64,000 nt of DNA from Micromonospora nigra. GTDB lineage: Bacteria; Actinomycetota; Actinomycetes; Mycobacteriales; Micromonosporaceae. Under the pieces are notes generated by a model. That model worked only from the letters and a program-made list of their open reading frames with translations. It did no database searches and had not been told where the DNA came from. Positions 18,473 through 29,341 of this stretch are shown in pieces; within the stretch, counting starts at the first letter, position 1; the number at the start of each line of letters is the position of its first letter. The stretch is from NCBI RefSeq assembly GCF_900091585.1, contig NZ_FMHT01000003.1, forward strand, positions 1,531,001-1,595,000, written 5' to 3'. Both the position numbers and the translations under genes were made by a program.

Positions 18473-18504
18473 GGAAGCCCCGGGGCCGCCGCCCCGGGGC
18501 TTCC
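18473..18504 (+). terminator. Hairpin terminator of rpsT
   Basis: A perfect 14-bp stem (GGAAGCCCCGGGGC / GCCCCGGGGCTTCC) with a 4-base loop lies 23 bases after the rpsT stop. Confidence 0.85.
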
Positions 18505-18565
18505 GCCTGCCCACGGTTCACCCGAGCCGGCTGATCCGGCGGCACCGCGGGGTGACCGCCGGCGG

Positions 18566-19120
18566 TCACCACTCGGGGCGACGGGCCGTCCGGCGGCGCG
18601 ACGGGGCGGGCGGATCCGCGTGGTGACCTGCGGACCAGGTGGGGCCACCCGAAGGTGTCCCACCCCAGAGGTGGGGGTTCCCAGCACGCAGTTCCGCGTG
18701 TCCGGGGCCGGTGGTGGGACGATCGGCCGGTCCGGCCTCGGCGGTGACGACCTCGCCGGGCACGCTGTGTCGTAGCCAGTCGACCCTGGCCCGCCCCACG
18801 ACGGGCTCGATCTGCCGTCGGAACCGGTCCCGCTCCTGCTCCGGTACGGCGGCCGCCGAGCGGATCACCGTTGCGGCCACCAGGTCGTTGAGCTTCACCA
18901 TCACCGCCACCGCAGCCGGCAGAACCAGCACCGCCCACCAGGTGACCAGTTCGGCGAGTGCGAGCAGGGCGGCGAGCGCCACGGACCCCTCGAAGAAGAC
19001 GAAGCAGAGCACGCCGCCCGGATTCACGAACCGCAGACCGAGAAGTCTCGCGTACAGCGGCCGGTGCCACTGCTCCTCGACCGGGACAGTGGCCCACGTG
19101 CCACGGGAGGCTCCGCTCAC
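18566..19120 (-). CDS. Small membrane protein of unknown function downstream of holA
   Basis: The 184-residue protein has one long hydrophobic region of about 50 residues (GGVLCFVFFEGSVALAALLALAELVTWW and on), likely two membrane segments. A cytoplasmic, charged tail follows: EQERDRFRRQIEPVVGRARVDWL, then a Pro/Gly/Arg-rich end. I do not recognise a named family. GTG at 19120 shares four bases (GTGA) with the holA stop, so it is coupled to holA translation. It converges on rpsT. The conserved coupling suggests it is real; its job cannot be inferred. Confidence 0.7.
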   Translation of the reverse strand: MSGASRGTWATVPVEEQWHRPLYARLLGLRFVNPGGVLCFVFFEGSVALAALLALAELVTWWAVLVLPAAVAVMVKLNDLVAATVIRSAAAVPEQERDRFRRQIEPVVGRARVDWLRHSVPGEVVTAEAGPADRPTTGPGHAELRAGNPHLWGGTPSGGPTWSAGHHADPPAPSRRRTARRPEW

Positions 19121-20094
19121 CGGGCAGCGCCCTGTCGGGCGGCAGCCACGGAGAAGACGGCCCGTTCCAGCGCGTACGCCCGGTCGTCGGAGCCGCCCTT
19201 GACGGCGGCGTTGCAGTCGGCCGCGGCCCGCATCGCCACCACGAGGCCCTCCGGTGTCCAGCCCCGGCCCTGCCGTTGCGCCCGCTCCACCTTCCACGGC
19301 GGCATGCCCAGGCTGCTCGCCAACTGGTAGGGGCTACCCCGACCGGCCGAGGCGACCCGGGCGACGGTACGCACCCCGTCGGCGAGGGCGTCGGCGATCG
19401 GCACCGGGTCGACACCCACGTGCAGCGCCCACCGCAGTGCCTCCAGGGCGGCCGGCACGTCGCCGACCATGGTGGCGTCGGCGACGGTGAACCCGGTCAC
19501 CTCGACCCGCCCCCGGTAGTAGCGGGCCACGGTGTCGGCCCCGATCCGCCCGCCCGTGTCCGCGACGAGCTGGGAGCAGGCCGCCGCGAGTTCCCGTAGG
19601 TCGTTGCCGACGGCGGCCAGCAGCGCCTCGGCCGCGTCCTCACCGCACGAGCCGCCGTGCCGACGGATCTCGTCGCGGACGAAGCCGACGCGTTCCCGGT
19701 GCCCCTTCAGCTTGACCGCCGGCACCACCCGGGCGCCGGCCGCCTTCAGCCCGTCGGCGAAGGCCCTGCCCTTGCCCCCGCCCAGGTGCAGCACGACCAG
19801 CTGGACGTCCGGGTCGGGGTTCTTCGCGTACGCCAGCAGGGCCGCGGCCAGGTCCTTGCGGGCGTCCTGGCCGGCGCGCAGCACCAGCACCCGCCGCCCG
19901 CCGAACAGGGACGGGCTGAGCATCTCCGCGATCTCGCCGACGGTCAGGGAGCCCGCCTGGTACTCGCGGACGTCCACGCCCGGATCGGCGGCGCGGGCAG
20001 CCGCCACGGTCTCGGCCACCGCGCGCGTGGCGAGCAGCTCCTCGTCCCCGAGGACGAGCAGAATGGGATCGGCGCTGGCGGTCACGCCGCCCAT
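19117..20094 (-). CDS. holA: DNA polymerase III subunit delta
   Basis: The 325-residue product matches the clamp-loader delta subunit. It starts with PILLVLGDEELLATRAV, and the central AAA-like region contains NDLRELAAACSQLV. The segment VTGFTVADATMVGDVPAALEALRWAL leads into the C-terminal domain that binds the other clamp-loader subunits (SSLGMPPWKVERAQRQGRGW). Delta opens the sliding clamp on DNA. ATG at 20094 is chosen, with GGGAG at about nine bases; GTG at 20085 is an alternative. It follows comEC after 97 bases, the standard actinobacterial order. Confidence 0.94.
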   Translation of the reverse strand: MGGVTASADPILLVLGDEELLATRAVAETVAAARAADPGVDVREYQAGSLTVGEIAEMLSPSLFGGRRVLVLRAGQDARKDLAAALLAYAKNPDPDVQLVVLHLGGGKGRAFADGLKAAGARVVPAVKLKGHRERVGFVRDEIRRHGGSCGEDAAEALLAAVGNDLRELAAACSQLVADTGGRIGADTVARYYRGRVEVTGFTVADATMVGDVPAALEALRWALHVGVDPVPIADALADGVRTVARVASAGRGSPYQLASSLGMPPWKVERAQRQGRGWTPEGLVVAMRAAADCNAAVKGGSDDRAYALERAVFSVAAARQGAAR

Positions 20095-20191
20095 ATTCGC
20101 ACGCTCCCGGGTCAAGGCCAGCCCGCTCGTCCGGACTGTACTGGCAGACCCCGCACTCAGCGCAAATCCAGACATTTACCTTGTTATCCCG

Positions 20192-22603
20192 TCAGTCCGG
20201 CGAATCGGCGTCTATGTCTGCGCTTCGGCGACGGCCGCGCCGCACCCCGGTGCCGGGCCCTCGCGTCACCACCGCCAACCCCGGGCCGCCCACCACCGCC
20301 GCCACGTCCCCGTCGGTGTCGGTACGCAGTACCCGCGCTCCGCCCCTGGTCAGGCGGCCGAGAACCGCCGGGTTGGGGTGCCCGTAGCCGTTGCCCGCCC
20401 CGACGGGAACCAGCGCCACCCGGGGCCTTACGGCGTCCAGGAACTCCGGATCCTGGTAGGCGCTGCCATGGTGCGCGACCTTCAACACCTCCGCCCGCAG
20501 CCCACCCGACGGCAGGCGCTCCCGCACCGCCTGCTGCTCCTCCGTCTCGGCGTCCCCGGCGAGCAGGATCCGCACCCCGGCTACCGTGGCCATCAGCATC
20601 AGCGAGTTGTTGTTCGGATCGGAACGGGTGCCCCGGATCGGGTAGGGCGGCCCGAGCACGACGAGGTCGACCGCGCCCGTCCCGTAGCGCCACCCCGCCG
20701 GGGCCGCCACCACCCGGGCCCCGTGGGCGGCGGCGGTGGCCCGGACGAGCTCCCGGCCGGCGGCCGGCTCCGGCCACCGTGGGGTGAGGACGGCGTCGAC
20801 CGGACGCCCCCGGAACACGCCCGCGACACCGCCGACGTGGTCGAGGTGGAAGTGGCTGATCACCAACAACGGCACCGCCCGGACGCCGAGCCGGTGCAGG
20901 CACCCGTCCGCCGCCCCCGGGTCGGGCCCCGCATCGACGACCACCGCCTCCCCGTCGGCGACCGGTAGCACCACCACGTCGCCCTGCCCCACCGCGCACG
21001 CGGCCACCACCCACCCCACGGGCGGCCAACCCGGGGCCACCAGCCGCACGGGCAGACTGCCCAGCAGCACCGCGACCGTGCCCACGGCGACCAGCCGACG
21101 CACCAGCGGGCGGCGGGCCGCCACCAGCAGGGCGACGGTCAACCCGGTCAGCAGCAACGCGCCCGGCACACCCCCGGGCCAGGGCAGGTTGCCACCCGGC
21201 AGGCGGGCCCCGTGCCGCGCCACGGTCACCAGCCACCACGCCGGCCAACTGCCCAGCCAGGCGAGGAACTCGGCACCGGCCGGCCAGAGCGGCGACACCA
21301 CCGCGGCCAGCACGCCGAGAATGGTGGCCGGAGCGATGGCGGGGACCACCAGCAGGTTCGCCGGCACCGCGACCAGACTGACCGTGCCGGAGATGCCGGC
21401 GACCACGGGTGCGCAGGCGAGCTGGGCGGCGGCCGGCACCGCGAGCGCCTCCGCCACACCCGCCGGCACACCCCGTTCGCGCAACGCGTCCCGCCAGCGC
21501 GGGGCGAGCAGCAGCAGACCCCCGGTGGCGAGCACCGACAACGCGAAGCCGGCGTCGCCGGCCAGCTCGGGGTCGACCAGCACCAGGATTCCCACCCCGG
21601 CGGCCAGGGCGGGCACCGCCGCGCGGGACCGGCCCGAGGCGAGTGCCACCAGACCGATCGCGCCCATCGTGGCCGCCCGCACCACGCTGGGCGAGGGGCG
21701 GACCAGGATGACGAAACCGACCAGTGCCAGCCCGCACAGCGCGGCGGCCGCCCCGGGCCCGGCCCGTGCCCAGCGGGCCAGCAGCAGCACCGCCCCGACC
21801 ACGATGGCCACGTTCGACCCGGAGACGGCGTTGAGGTGGGTCATGCCGGTGGCGAGGAAGTCCTCCTCCACCGTCGGCGGTAGCCGACTGGTGTCACCCA
21901 CCACCAGGCCGGGCAGCAGCCCACCCGGCTCGTCGGGCAGCGGCCCACAGGCCCGCTGGAGCCCGGCCCGCAGTTGCCCGGCGGCCCGTTGGAACACCGA
22001 GGGCGCCCCGTGCCGGTCGGGAGGGCCGGTCGTGCTCAGCACGGCGGCGGTCAGGTCGCCACCGCGTGGCTCGGCGAGCCGGCCCGCAGCGCTGGCCCGC
22101 TGCCCCGGCAGCAGCCCCCGCCACGCCGGGTCGGTGGCCAGCACCAGGATGCGGGCCGGCAGGGCGAGCCGCCGCCCGTCGGGGCCGGTGACGGACACCA
22201 GGTTGGCCGGCACCACCAGCATGGCCGGCCGCCCCACCGCGCCGCGCACCGGGCGGGGATCGTCGCGGACCACCAGCTCGGCGCTGACCCGGGCCCGCTC
22301 GTCGGCGAGGGTGCGCAACGGGCCGGCATCGCGCACCGTCAGCCGGGCGGCGGTGGCGCTCGCCCCGCAGAGCACCCCGATGAGCACGGCGACGACGATC
22401 CAGCCGTGCCGCCGGGCCGCCGGTCGAGGCCGGCCCGCGATGCCGAGCAGGTGCGACGCGCCGGCCACCGCCAGGCCGCCCGCGACGGTGGCCAGCAGCG
22501 CGGTGCTGCCGGCGTCCAGGTGCAGCCCGGCGAGCGCGGCCAGCCAGGCGGCGACGGCCATCCCGGCCAGTCGCAGGTCGGGTATGCGGTCGCCGGCGGT
22601 CAC
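20192..22603 (-). CDS. comEC: ComEC/Rec2 family competence DNA-translocation protein
   Basis: The 803-residue protein has three parts. An N-terminal region with membrane segments and an OB-like loop is followed by the polytopic competence domain (ATGMTHLNAVSGSNVAIVVGAVL). The C-terminal domain is a metallo-beta-lactamase fold, with VISHFHLDHVGG as the metal-binding motif, later LLAGDAE and VAHHGSAYQDPEFL. In transformable bacteria ComEC forms the channel for single-stranded DNA. In actinobacteria comEA-comEC is conserved although transformation is rarely seen, so the physiological role is open. The GTG start overlaps the comEA stop by four bases. Confidence 0.94.
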   Translation of the reverse strand: MTAGDRIPDLRLAGMAVAAWLAALAGLHLDAGSTALLATVAGGLAVAGASHLLGIAGRPRPAARRHGWIVVAVLIGVLCGASATAARLTVRDAGPLRTLADERARVSAELVVRDDPRPVRGAVGRPAMLVVPANLVSVTGPDGRRLALPARILVLATDPAWRGLLPGQRASAAGRLAEPRGGDLTAAVLSTTGPPDRHGAPSVFQRAAGQLRAGLQRACGPLPDEPGGLLPGLVVGDTSRLPPTVEEDFLATGMTHLNAVSGSNVAIVVGAVLLLARWARAGPGAAAALCGLALVGFVILVRPSPSVVRAATMGAIGLVALASGRSRAAVPALAAGVGILVLVDPELAGDAGFALSVLATGGLLLLAPRWRDALRERGVPAGVAEALAVPAAAQLACAPVVAGISGTVSLVAVPANLLVVPAIAPATILGVLAAVVSPLWPAGAEFLAWLGSWPAWWLVTVARHGARLPGGNLPWPGGVPGALLLTGLTVALLVAARRPLVRRLVAVGTVAVLLGSLPVRLVAPGWPPVGWVVAACAVGQGDVVVLPVADGEAVVVDAGPDPGAADGCLHRLGVRAVPLLVISHFHLDHVGGVAGVFRGRPVDAVLTPRWPEPAAGRELVRATAAAHGARVVAAPAGWRYGTGAVDLVVLGPPYPIRGTRSDPNNNSLMLMATVAGVRILLAGDAETEEQQAVRERLPSGGLRAEVLKVAHHGSAYQDPEFLDAVRPRVALVPVGAGNGYGHPNPAVLGRLTRGGARVLRTDTDGDVAAVVGGPGLAVVTRGPGTGVRRGRRRSADIDADSPD

Positions 22604-23427
22604 ACCGTCACCAGGTCCTTCAGCTGCTCGTAGCGGGCGTCGCCGATGCCGTTGACCTGCCGCAGGTCGCCGACCGACCGGAAACCACCCTGCCGGTCAC
22701 GGTGATCGAGGATCCGCTGGGCGAGCACCGGACCGACCCCTGGCAGCGCGTCGAGCTGCGCCAGTGTGGCGGTGTTGAGGTTGACCGGAGCACCCGCGCC
22801 CGGTTGCCCACCCGGCACGGGCCCGCCAACCGCCGGCACACCCGGTGGCGGCGTCACCCCGACCAGGACCAGTTCCCCGTCGGTGAGCCTGCGGGCGGGG
22901 TTGAGCAACGCCACGTCGACGCCGGGCAGAGCCCCGCCGGCCGCCTCGACGGCATCCGCGACCCGGGCACCGGCCGGCACCCGCACCAGCCCTGGTCGGC
23001 GCACCCTGCCGGCGACGGCGACGACCAGTTCGTCGGCGGGGGTGGCCGTCGGGTCGTCGACCACCGGCGCCACCTGGGCGTCCGACGGGACGCCAGCCCT
23101 CGCGGCGGCCAGCGGTTCGGCCTGCGGCCGGGACCGCCACGCCCAGAGCCCGGCGACGAGCACCACCACGACAGCGACGGCGGCCAGGGCCCGCACGCCC
23201 CGCCGACCGGGGTCGAAAGCACCAGGCCCGGCCAGCAGCGGAGCCGGCGGAGGATCGTCACCGCGATCCTGCCCTCCGCCCGCCGCCTGGCCCGCGTCGG
23301 TCTCGGTGACCGTCGTGACCGGCGGCCATGCGGGCACCTCCGGTCGCGATGGCGCTGGAAACCAGGTCGGCTCCGCCTGACCGGGCATCAGGCGGCGCAG
23401 GCGCACGCTGGCCGCCGTCTCCTCCAT
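22600..23427 (-). CDS. comEA: ComEA family helix-hairpin-helix DNA-binding protein
   Basis: The 275-residue product has a charged, Pro-rich cytoplasmic N-terminus and one membrane segment ([21 protein letters not shown]). A SLBB domain follows (VAGRVRRPGLVRVPAGARVADA), then a flexible Gly/Pro linker. The C-terminal helix-hairpin-helix pair is NLNTATLAQLDALPGVGPVLAQRI and VNGIGDARYEQL. It would bind double-stranded DNA outside the membrane and pass it to ComEC. ATG at 23427 is chosen; GTG at 23436 is equally possible because no ribosome site decides it. Two DnaA-box-like sites lie 60-90 bases upstream. Confidence 0.92.
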   Translation of the reverse strand: MEETAASVRLRRLMPGQAEPTWFPAPSRPEVPAWPPVTTVTETDAGQAAGGGQDRGDDPPPAPLLAGPGAFDPGRRGVRALAAVAVVVVLVAGLWAWRSRPQAEPLAAARAGVPSDAQVAPVVDDPTATPADELVVAVAGRVRRPGLVRVPAGARVADAVEAAGGALPGVDVALLNPARRLTDGELVLVGVTPPPGVPAVGGPVPGGQPGAGAPVNLNTATLAQLDALPGVGPVLAQRILDHRDRQGGFRSVGDLRQVNGIGDARYEQLKDLVTV

Positions 23428-23487
23428 GTTGGACACGGCGCGACCGTAGGTCCCCGGCGGCACCGACGGGATCGGCCGGCGTCCTGC

Positions 23488-23515
23488 TGTGGACGACGCG
23501 GCCCACTGTGGACAA
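23488..23515. promoter_or_regulatory. Pair of DnaA-box-like sites upstream of comEA
   Basis: On the minus strand TTGTCCACA (23507-23515) matches the actinobacterial DnaA-box consensus exactly and TCGTCCACA (23488-23496) differs at one base. They are in the same orientation, 19 bases apart, in the 240-base gap between degV and comEA. Function is inferred only. Confidence 0.4.
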
Positions 23516-23677
23516 GCCCCTGATCATGGCGATCGCGTGCTATACCCGGCGGGATCGGAGCCCGTGTACGCCCGCAGCACCGCCAGGAAACGCGCAGGAC
23601 CACCGGACGCCCACGACGCCACGCGGACAGCCCTGCGGACGACCACCCAGCCGCGTGGACACGACCAGGAAGCCGCG

Positions 23678-24538
23678 TCAGGTGACGGTCGGGGTGCGGC
23701 GGTGAACCACGACGCAGGCCAGGCCCGGTCCGGCGTGGGCCGCGACGACGCCGCCCGCCTCCGACACGTAGGTGTCGCGCAGGCGGTCGCCGAGACGCCC
23801 GGCCAGGGCCGCGACCAGCGCTTCGGCCCGCTGCGGGGCGGCCAGGTGGTGCACCGCCAGGTCGACGTCGGCCTCGCCGGCGGACTCGACGGCGAGGTCG
23901 ACCAGCCGCGCCACGCCACGGCTGGCGGTGCGCACCTTGTCCAGCAGCACGATCCCGCCGTCGGGCATGTGCATGATGGGCTTGACCGACAGGGCGGTGC
24001 CGAACAGGGCCTCGGCGGCGTTGATCCGGCCGCCCCGCCGCAGGAACTCCAGCGTGTCGACGTAGAAGAAGATCGTGGTCCGCGCGACGGCGGCGGAGGC
24101 GGCCTCGCGTACCCCGTCGAGGTCGGCCCCCCGCGCGGCGGCCTCGGCGGCGGCGACGGCCGGGAAACCGATGCCCATCCCGCAGGAACGGCTGTCGACC
24201 ACGGCGACCCGGTCGCCGATCTCGGCGGCGGCCAGCCGGGCGGCGGCCACCGTGCCGGACAGTTCCGCCGACAGGTGCACCGAGACCACGCCCGCCGCGC
24301 CCGCGTCGAGCAGCCGGCGGTACGTCTGCGCGAACTGCTCGGGCGAGGGCCGGGACGTGCTGGCGGAGACCCGCCGGGCGCTGAGCGCACGGGTGGCGTC
24401 GGCGGGGAAGGTCTCGACGCCCTCCAGCCCTTCGGCGCCGTTGAGGACGACGGTCAACGGCACCACGGTCAGCTCGTGGCTGCGCAGCAGATGGGGCGGA
24501 AGGTAGGCGGTGGAGTCGGTCACGACCGCGACGGGCAT
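23678..24538 (-). CDS. DegV family fatty-acid-binding protein
   Basis: The 286-residue protein begins MPVAVVTDSTAYLPPHLL, the DegV signature, and continues with VSASTSRPSPEQF and VVSVHLSAELSGTVAAARLAA, then VAVVDSRSCGMGIGFP and the C-terminal domain FFYVDTLEFLRRGGRI. DegV (FakB-type) proteins bind a single fatty acid; in Firmicutes FakB presents it to the kinase FakA. No fakA is visible here, so partner and role are unknown. The start is ATG at 24538. The open frame continues upstream through a 15-bp tandem repeat, but the family starts at this Met. Confidence 0.9.
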   Translation of the reverse strand: MPVAVVTDSTAYLPPHLLRSHELTVVPLTVVLNGAEGLEGVETFPADATRALSARRVSASTSRPSPEQFAQTYRRLLDAGAAGVVSVHLSAELSGTVAAARLAAAEIGDRVAVVDSRSCGMGIGFPAVAAAEAAARGADLDGVREAASAAVARTTIFFYVDTLEFLRRGGRINAAEALFGTALSVKPIMHMPDGGIVLLDKVRTASRGVARLVDLAVESAGEADVDLAVHHLAAPQRAEALVAALAGRLGDRLRDTYVSEAGGVVAAHAGPGLACVVVHRRTPTVT

Positions 24539-24592
24539 GACCGGCACGGTAGCCGATCGGGCTGGGTGCGCACCCGCACCGGCGGGAACACC

Positions 24593-24682
24593 GCCCGCCG
24601 GGTCGCCGCCCACCGGCCCACTGCCCACCGGCCCACCGCCCGCCGGGTCGCCGCTCACCGGCCCACCGCTCACCGGGTCGCC
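24593..24682. repeat. Six tandem copies of a 15-bp repeat
   Basis: Units begin at 24593, 24608, 24623, 24638, 24653 and 24668 and alternate between GCCCGCCGGGTCGCC-type and GCCCACCGGCCCACC-type. They lie between the phosphatase stop and the DegV start. Because 15 is a multiple of three, the frame upstream of DegV stays open as a Gly/Pro pentapeptide series. Confidence 0.85.
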
Positions 24683-24690
24683 GCCTGCGC

Positions 24691-25320
24691 TCAGACCGGA
24701 TCCGGGGTGGGGGGCATGGTGATCGGGCCGACGTTGTGGGCCCGCAGGTGCCAGCCCCGCAGATCGTTGTGGCGCAGTTCCGTCCAGTGGCAGTTCTGCA
24801 GAGAGCCGATCGTGCGCAGCACCAGATGGTCCCACCCGATCAGATAGCCGCAACCCTGCCGGGCCGCGCCGCCGTGGGTGGCCACGACGACCGTCCCGCC
24901 GGGCACGGCGTCGACCGCCTCCTGCAGGGCGGTGCCGATCCGCTTGCCGAGGTCGTCCATGCTCTCGATGTCGGCGCCGGGGTCGGGGTCGCCGGCCCGC
25001 CAGCGGGCGTACTCGGTGGGGAAACGCGCGGCGGCCTCGGTCAGGGCGAGGCCCTGCCACCGGCCGAAGTGCCGTTCGCGCAGCCGCGCGTCGGTGCGGA
25101 CCGGCAGTCCGGTCAGCGCGGCCAGCGCGGCGGCGGTGTCCGCCGCACGCCGCAGGTCGCTGGCGACGACGGCGTCGGGACGCAGTGCGGCGAGCAGCGG
25201 CGCGGCGATGCGGGCCTGCTCCCGGCCGAGGTCGTTGAGCGGGACGTCGGTCTGCCCCTGCACCCGGCTGGCGGCGTTCCAGTCGGTGTTGCCGTGCCGC
25301 CAGATGATCAGGCGGGTCAC
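24691..25320 (-). CDS. Histidine phosphatase family protein
   Basis: The 209-residue protein belongs to the phosphoglycerate-mutase-like histidine phosphatases. The catalytic motif is LIIWRHGNTDWN (RHG), later ASDLRRAADTA, the acid residue is in RLRERHFGRWQG, and the second catalytic His is in VVVATHGGAARQG. It probably hydrolyses a phosphate ester; the substrate is unknown. In mycobacteria the gene in this position is often called gpm2 and is not a glycolytic mutase. The GTG start overlaps the rsfS stop by four bases, so it is coupled to rsfS. Confidence 0.9.
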   Translation of the reverse strand: MTRLIIWRHGNTDWNAASRVQGQTDVPLNDLGREQARIAAPLLAALRPDAVVASDLRRAADTAAALAALTGLPVRTDARLRERHFGRWQGLALTEAAARFPTEYARWRAGDPDPGADIESMDDLGKRIGTALQEAVDAVPGGTVVVATHGGAARQGCGYLIGWDHLVLRTIGSLQNCHWTELRHNDLRGWHLRAHNVGPITMPPTPDPV

Positions 25321-25715
25321 TCGCCGGCACCGGCGTCGGCCCGGGCGAGGTCCCGGTCGACGAACGGGATGGTCGGGCAGTCCTTCCAGAGCCGGTCGAG
25401 GGCGTAGAACTCGCGCTCCTCGGTGTGCTGGACGTGTACCACGATGTCGACGTAGTCGAGCAGCACCCAGCGCCCGGCCCGCTCGCCCTCGCGCCGGATG
25501 GGCTTGGCCTTCTCCGGCAGCTCCAGCAGGGCCTCCTCGATGGCGTCGACGATGGCCAGCACCTGACGCTCGTTGGGGGCCGAGGCGAGCAGGAACGCGT
25601 CGGTGATGGCGAGCTGGTCACCCACGTCGATGATGACGATGTCCTGCGCCTTCTTGTCGGCGGCGGCCTGGGCGGCGGCGAGCGCCAGCTCCTGAGCGCG
25701 GTCGGAAACTGTCAC
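25317..25715 (-). CDS. rsfS: Ribosome silencing factor RsfS
   Basis: The 132-residue protein is the RsfS/Iojap family, with AQDIVIIDVGDQLAITDAFLLASAPNERQV and GRWVLLDYVDIVVHVQ. It binds L14 on the large subunit and blocks subunit joining when nutrients are short. GTG at 25715 is preceded by AAGGAG at five bases; an upstream extension to 25802 is not supported. It follows nadD by 99 bases, and the gap contains inverted repeats that overlap each other. The nadD-rsfS-phosphatase order is typical of actinobacteria. Confidence 0.95.
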   Translation of the reverse strand: MTVSDRAQELALAAAQAAADKKAQDIVIIDVGDQLAITDAFLLASAPNERQVLAIVDAIEEALLELPEKAKPIRREGERAGRWVLLDYVDIVVHVQHTEEREFYALDRLWKDCPTIPFVDRDLARADAGAGE

Positions 25716-25778
25716 CGTTCTCCTTCGATCATCCGTGCGAGGCTCCAAGCCTCTCATATGCGCCGGACGATCGACTCG

Positions 25779-25841
25779 CCAGTTCTTGCTGCAAAACGGC
25801 ACGAACTGGGGCGATCACCCCTGGTAGAGCCGCCGTTTTGC
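25779..25841 (-). other. Two overlapping inverted repeats in the nadD-rsfS gap
   Basis: CCAGTTC (25779-25785) pairs with GAACTGG (25803-25809). GCAAAACGGC (25791-25800) pairs with GCCGTTTTGC (25832-25841) and lies in the loop of the first, so the two stems cannot form together as a simple hairpin. The second stem straddles the nadD stop. No T-run follows; an attenuator or processing site is possible. Confidence 0.5.
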
Positions 25842-26411
25842 GATGTACTGCACCACACCGTCGGGCACCAGATACCACACCGGCTCGCCTCGGGCCACCC
25901 GCGCGCGGCAGTCGGTGGACGAGATGGCCATCGCGGGCACCTGCACCAGGCTGACCGTGTCGGCCGGCAGGTGGGCGTCGGTCAGCTCGAAGCCGGGCCG
26001 GGTCACCCCGACGAAGTGCGCCAGCTCGAAGATCTCCGCCAGATCCTTCCAGCTGAGGATGCGCTCCAGCGCGTCCGCGCCGGTGATGAAGAACAGCTGC
26101 ACCTTAGCGCCGTACTCGGCGTACAGGTCACGCAGCGTATCGACGGTGTAGGTCGGGCCACCCCGGTCGATGTCGACCCGGCTGACCTGGAAACGCGGGT
26201 TGGAGGCGGTCGCGATCACCGTCATCAGGTAACGGTCCTCGGCCGGCGTGACCGGTTGGTCCGCCTTCTGCCACGGCTGGCCGGTCGGCACGAACACCAC
26301 CTCGTCCAGCCCGAACCGATCCGCCACCTCACTGGCGGCCACGAGGTGCCCGTGGTGGATCGGATCAAAGGTGCCACCCATGATGCCGACCCGCCGGATG
26401 TCTTCCTCCAC
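25815..26411 (-). CDS. nadD: Nicotinate-nucleotide adenylyltransferase
   Basis: The 198-residue product has the nucleotidyltransferase motif [12 protein letters not shown] and the C-terminal ISSTDCRAR (the ISSTxxR motif). [15 protein letters not shown] and [10 protein letters not shown] are also family typical. It makes nicotinate adenine dinucleotide from nicotinate mononucleotide and ATP, the penultimate step of NAD synthesis in the cytoplasm. The start is GTG at 26411. It is 57 bases downstream of pepN and probably co-transcribed with rsfS. Confidence 0.97.
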   Translation of the reverse strand: MEEDIRRVGIMGGTFDPIHHGHLVAASEVADRFGLDEVVFVPTGQPWQKADQPVTPAEDRYLMTVIATASNPRFQVSRVDIDRGGPTYTVDTLRDLYAEYGAKVQLFFITGADALERILSWKDLAEIFELAHFVGVTRPGFELTDAHLPADTVSLVQVPAMAISSTDCRARVARGEPVWYLVPDGVVQYIAKRRLYQG

Positions 26412-26468
26412 CCCGCGATCCTAGGCCGATGCCGGGGGCCGCTCTCCGACCCCCGGCAAAGCCACGGA

Positions 26469-28982
<2,514 letters not shown>

Positions 28983-29050
28983 CCGCTTATCCTGCCCGAT
29001 GGGGAACCGGACGGGTTCCCCGACAACCCCCGGCACTGGAGGACTGAACG

Positions 29051-29269
29051 ATGGCTTCGCACCCCAAGGGTGACTTCGACCTCTCCCGGGCGGTCTGGCA
29101 GCGGGCCGAGGGCGACACCTCCGAGGCCGCCGTCGAGGTCGCCTTCGTCGACGACCTGATCGGCATGCGTAACTCCGCCGAGCCGGACGGCCCGGTGCTG
29201 GTCTTCACCCAGGCCGAATGGGACGCCTTCGTCGCGGGTGCCCAGGACGGCGAGTTCGACCTCGACTGA
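29051..29269 (+). CDS. DUF397 domain-containing small protein
   Basis: The 72-residue acidic protein fits DUF397: DLSRAVWQRAEG, VEVAFVDDLIGMRNSAEPDGPVLVFTQAEWDAFVAGAQDGEFD. The family is abundant in actinobacteria, and its members usually sit next to an XRE-type helix-turn-helix regulator as a putative toxin-antitoxin or sigma/anti-regulator-like pair. No such regulator is encoded beside this one, so it is an orphan. The start is ATG at 29051 with GGAGG eight bases upstream. The gap to divergent pepN is 68 bases. Confidence 0.82.
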   Translation: MASHPKGDFDLSRAVWQRAEGDTSEAAVEVAFVDDLIGMRNSAEPDGPVLVFTQAEWDAFVAGAQDGEFDLD

Positions 29270-29341
29270 CACGCCGACCAGCGCGGTCGCCCGGCCTCGG
29301 GACCGCCCCGACCGGGGCGGTCCCGCCGCGCGGTACGGCTG

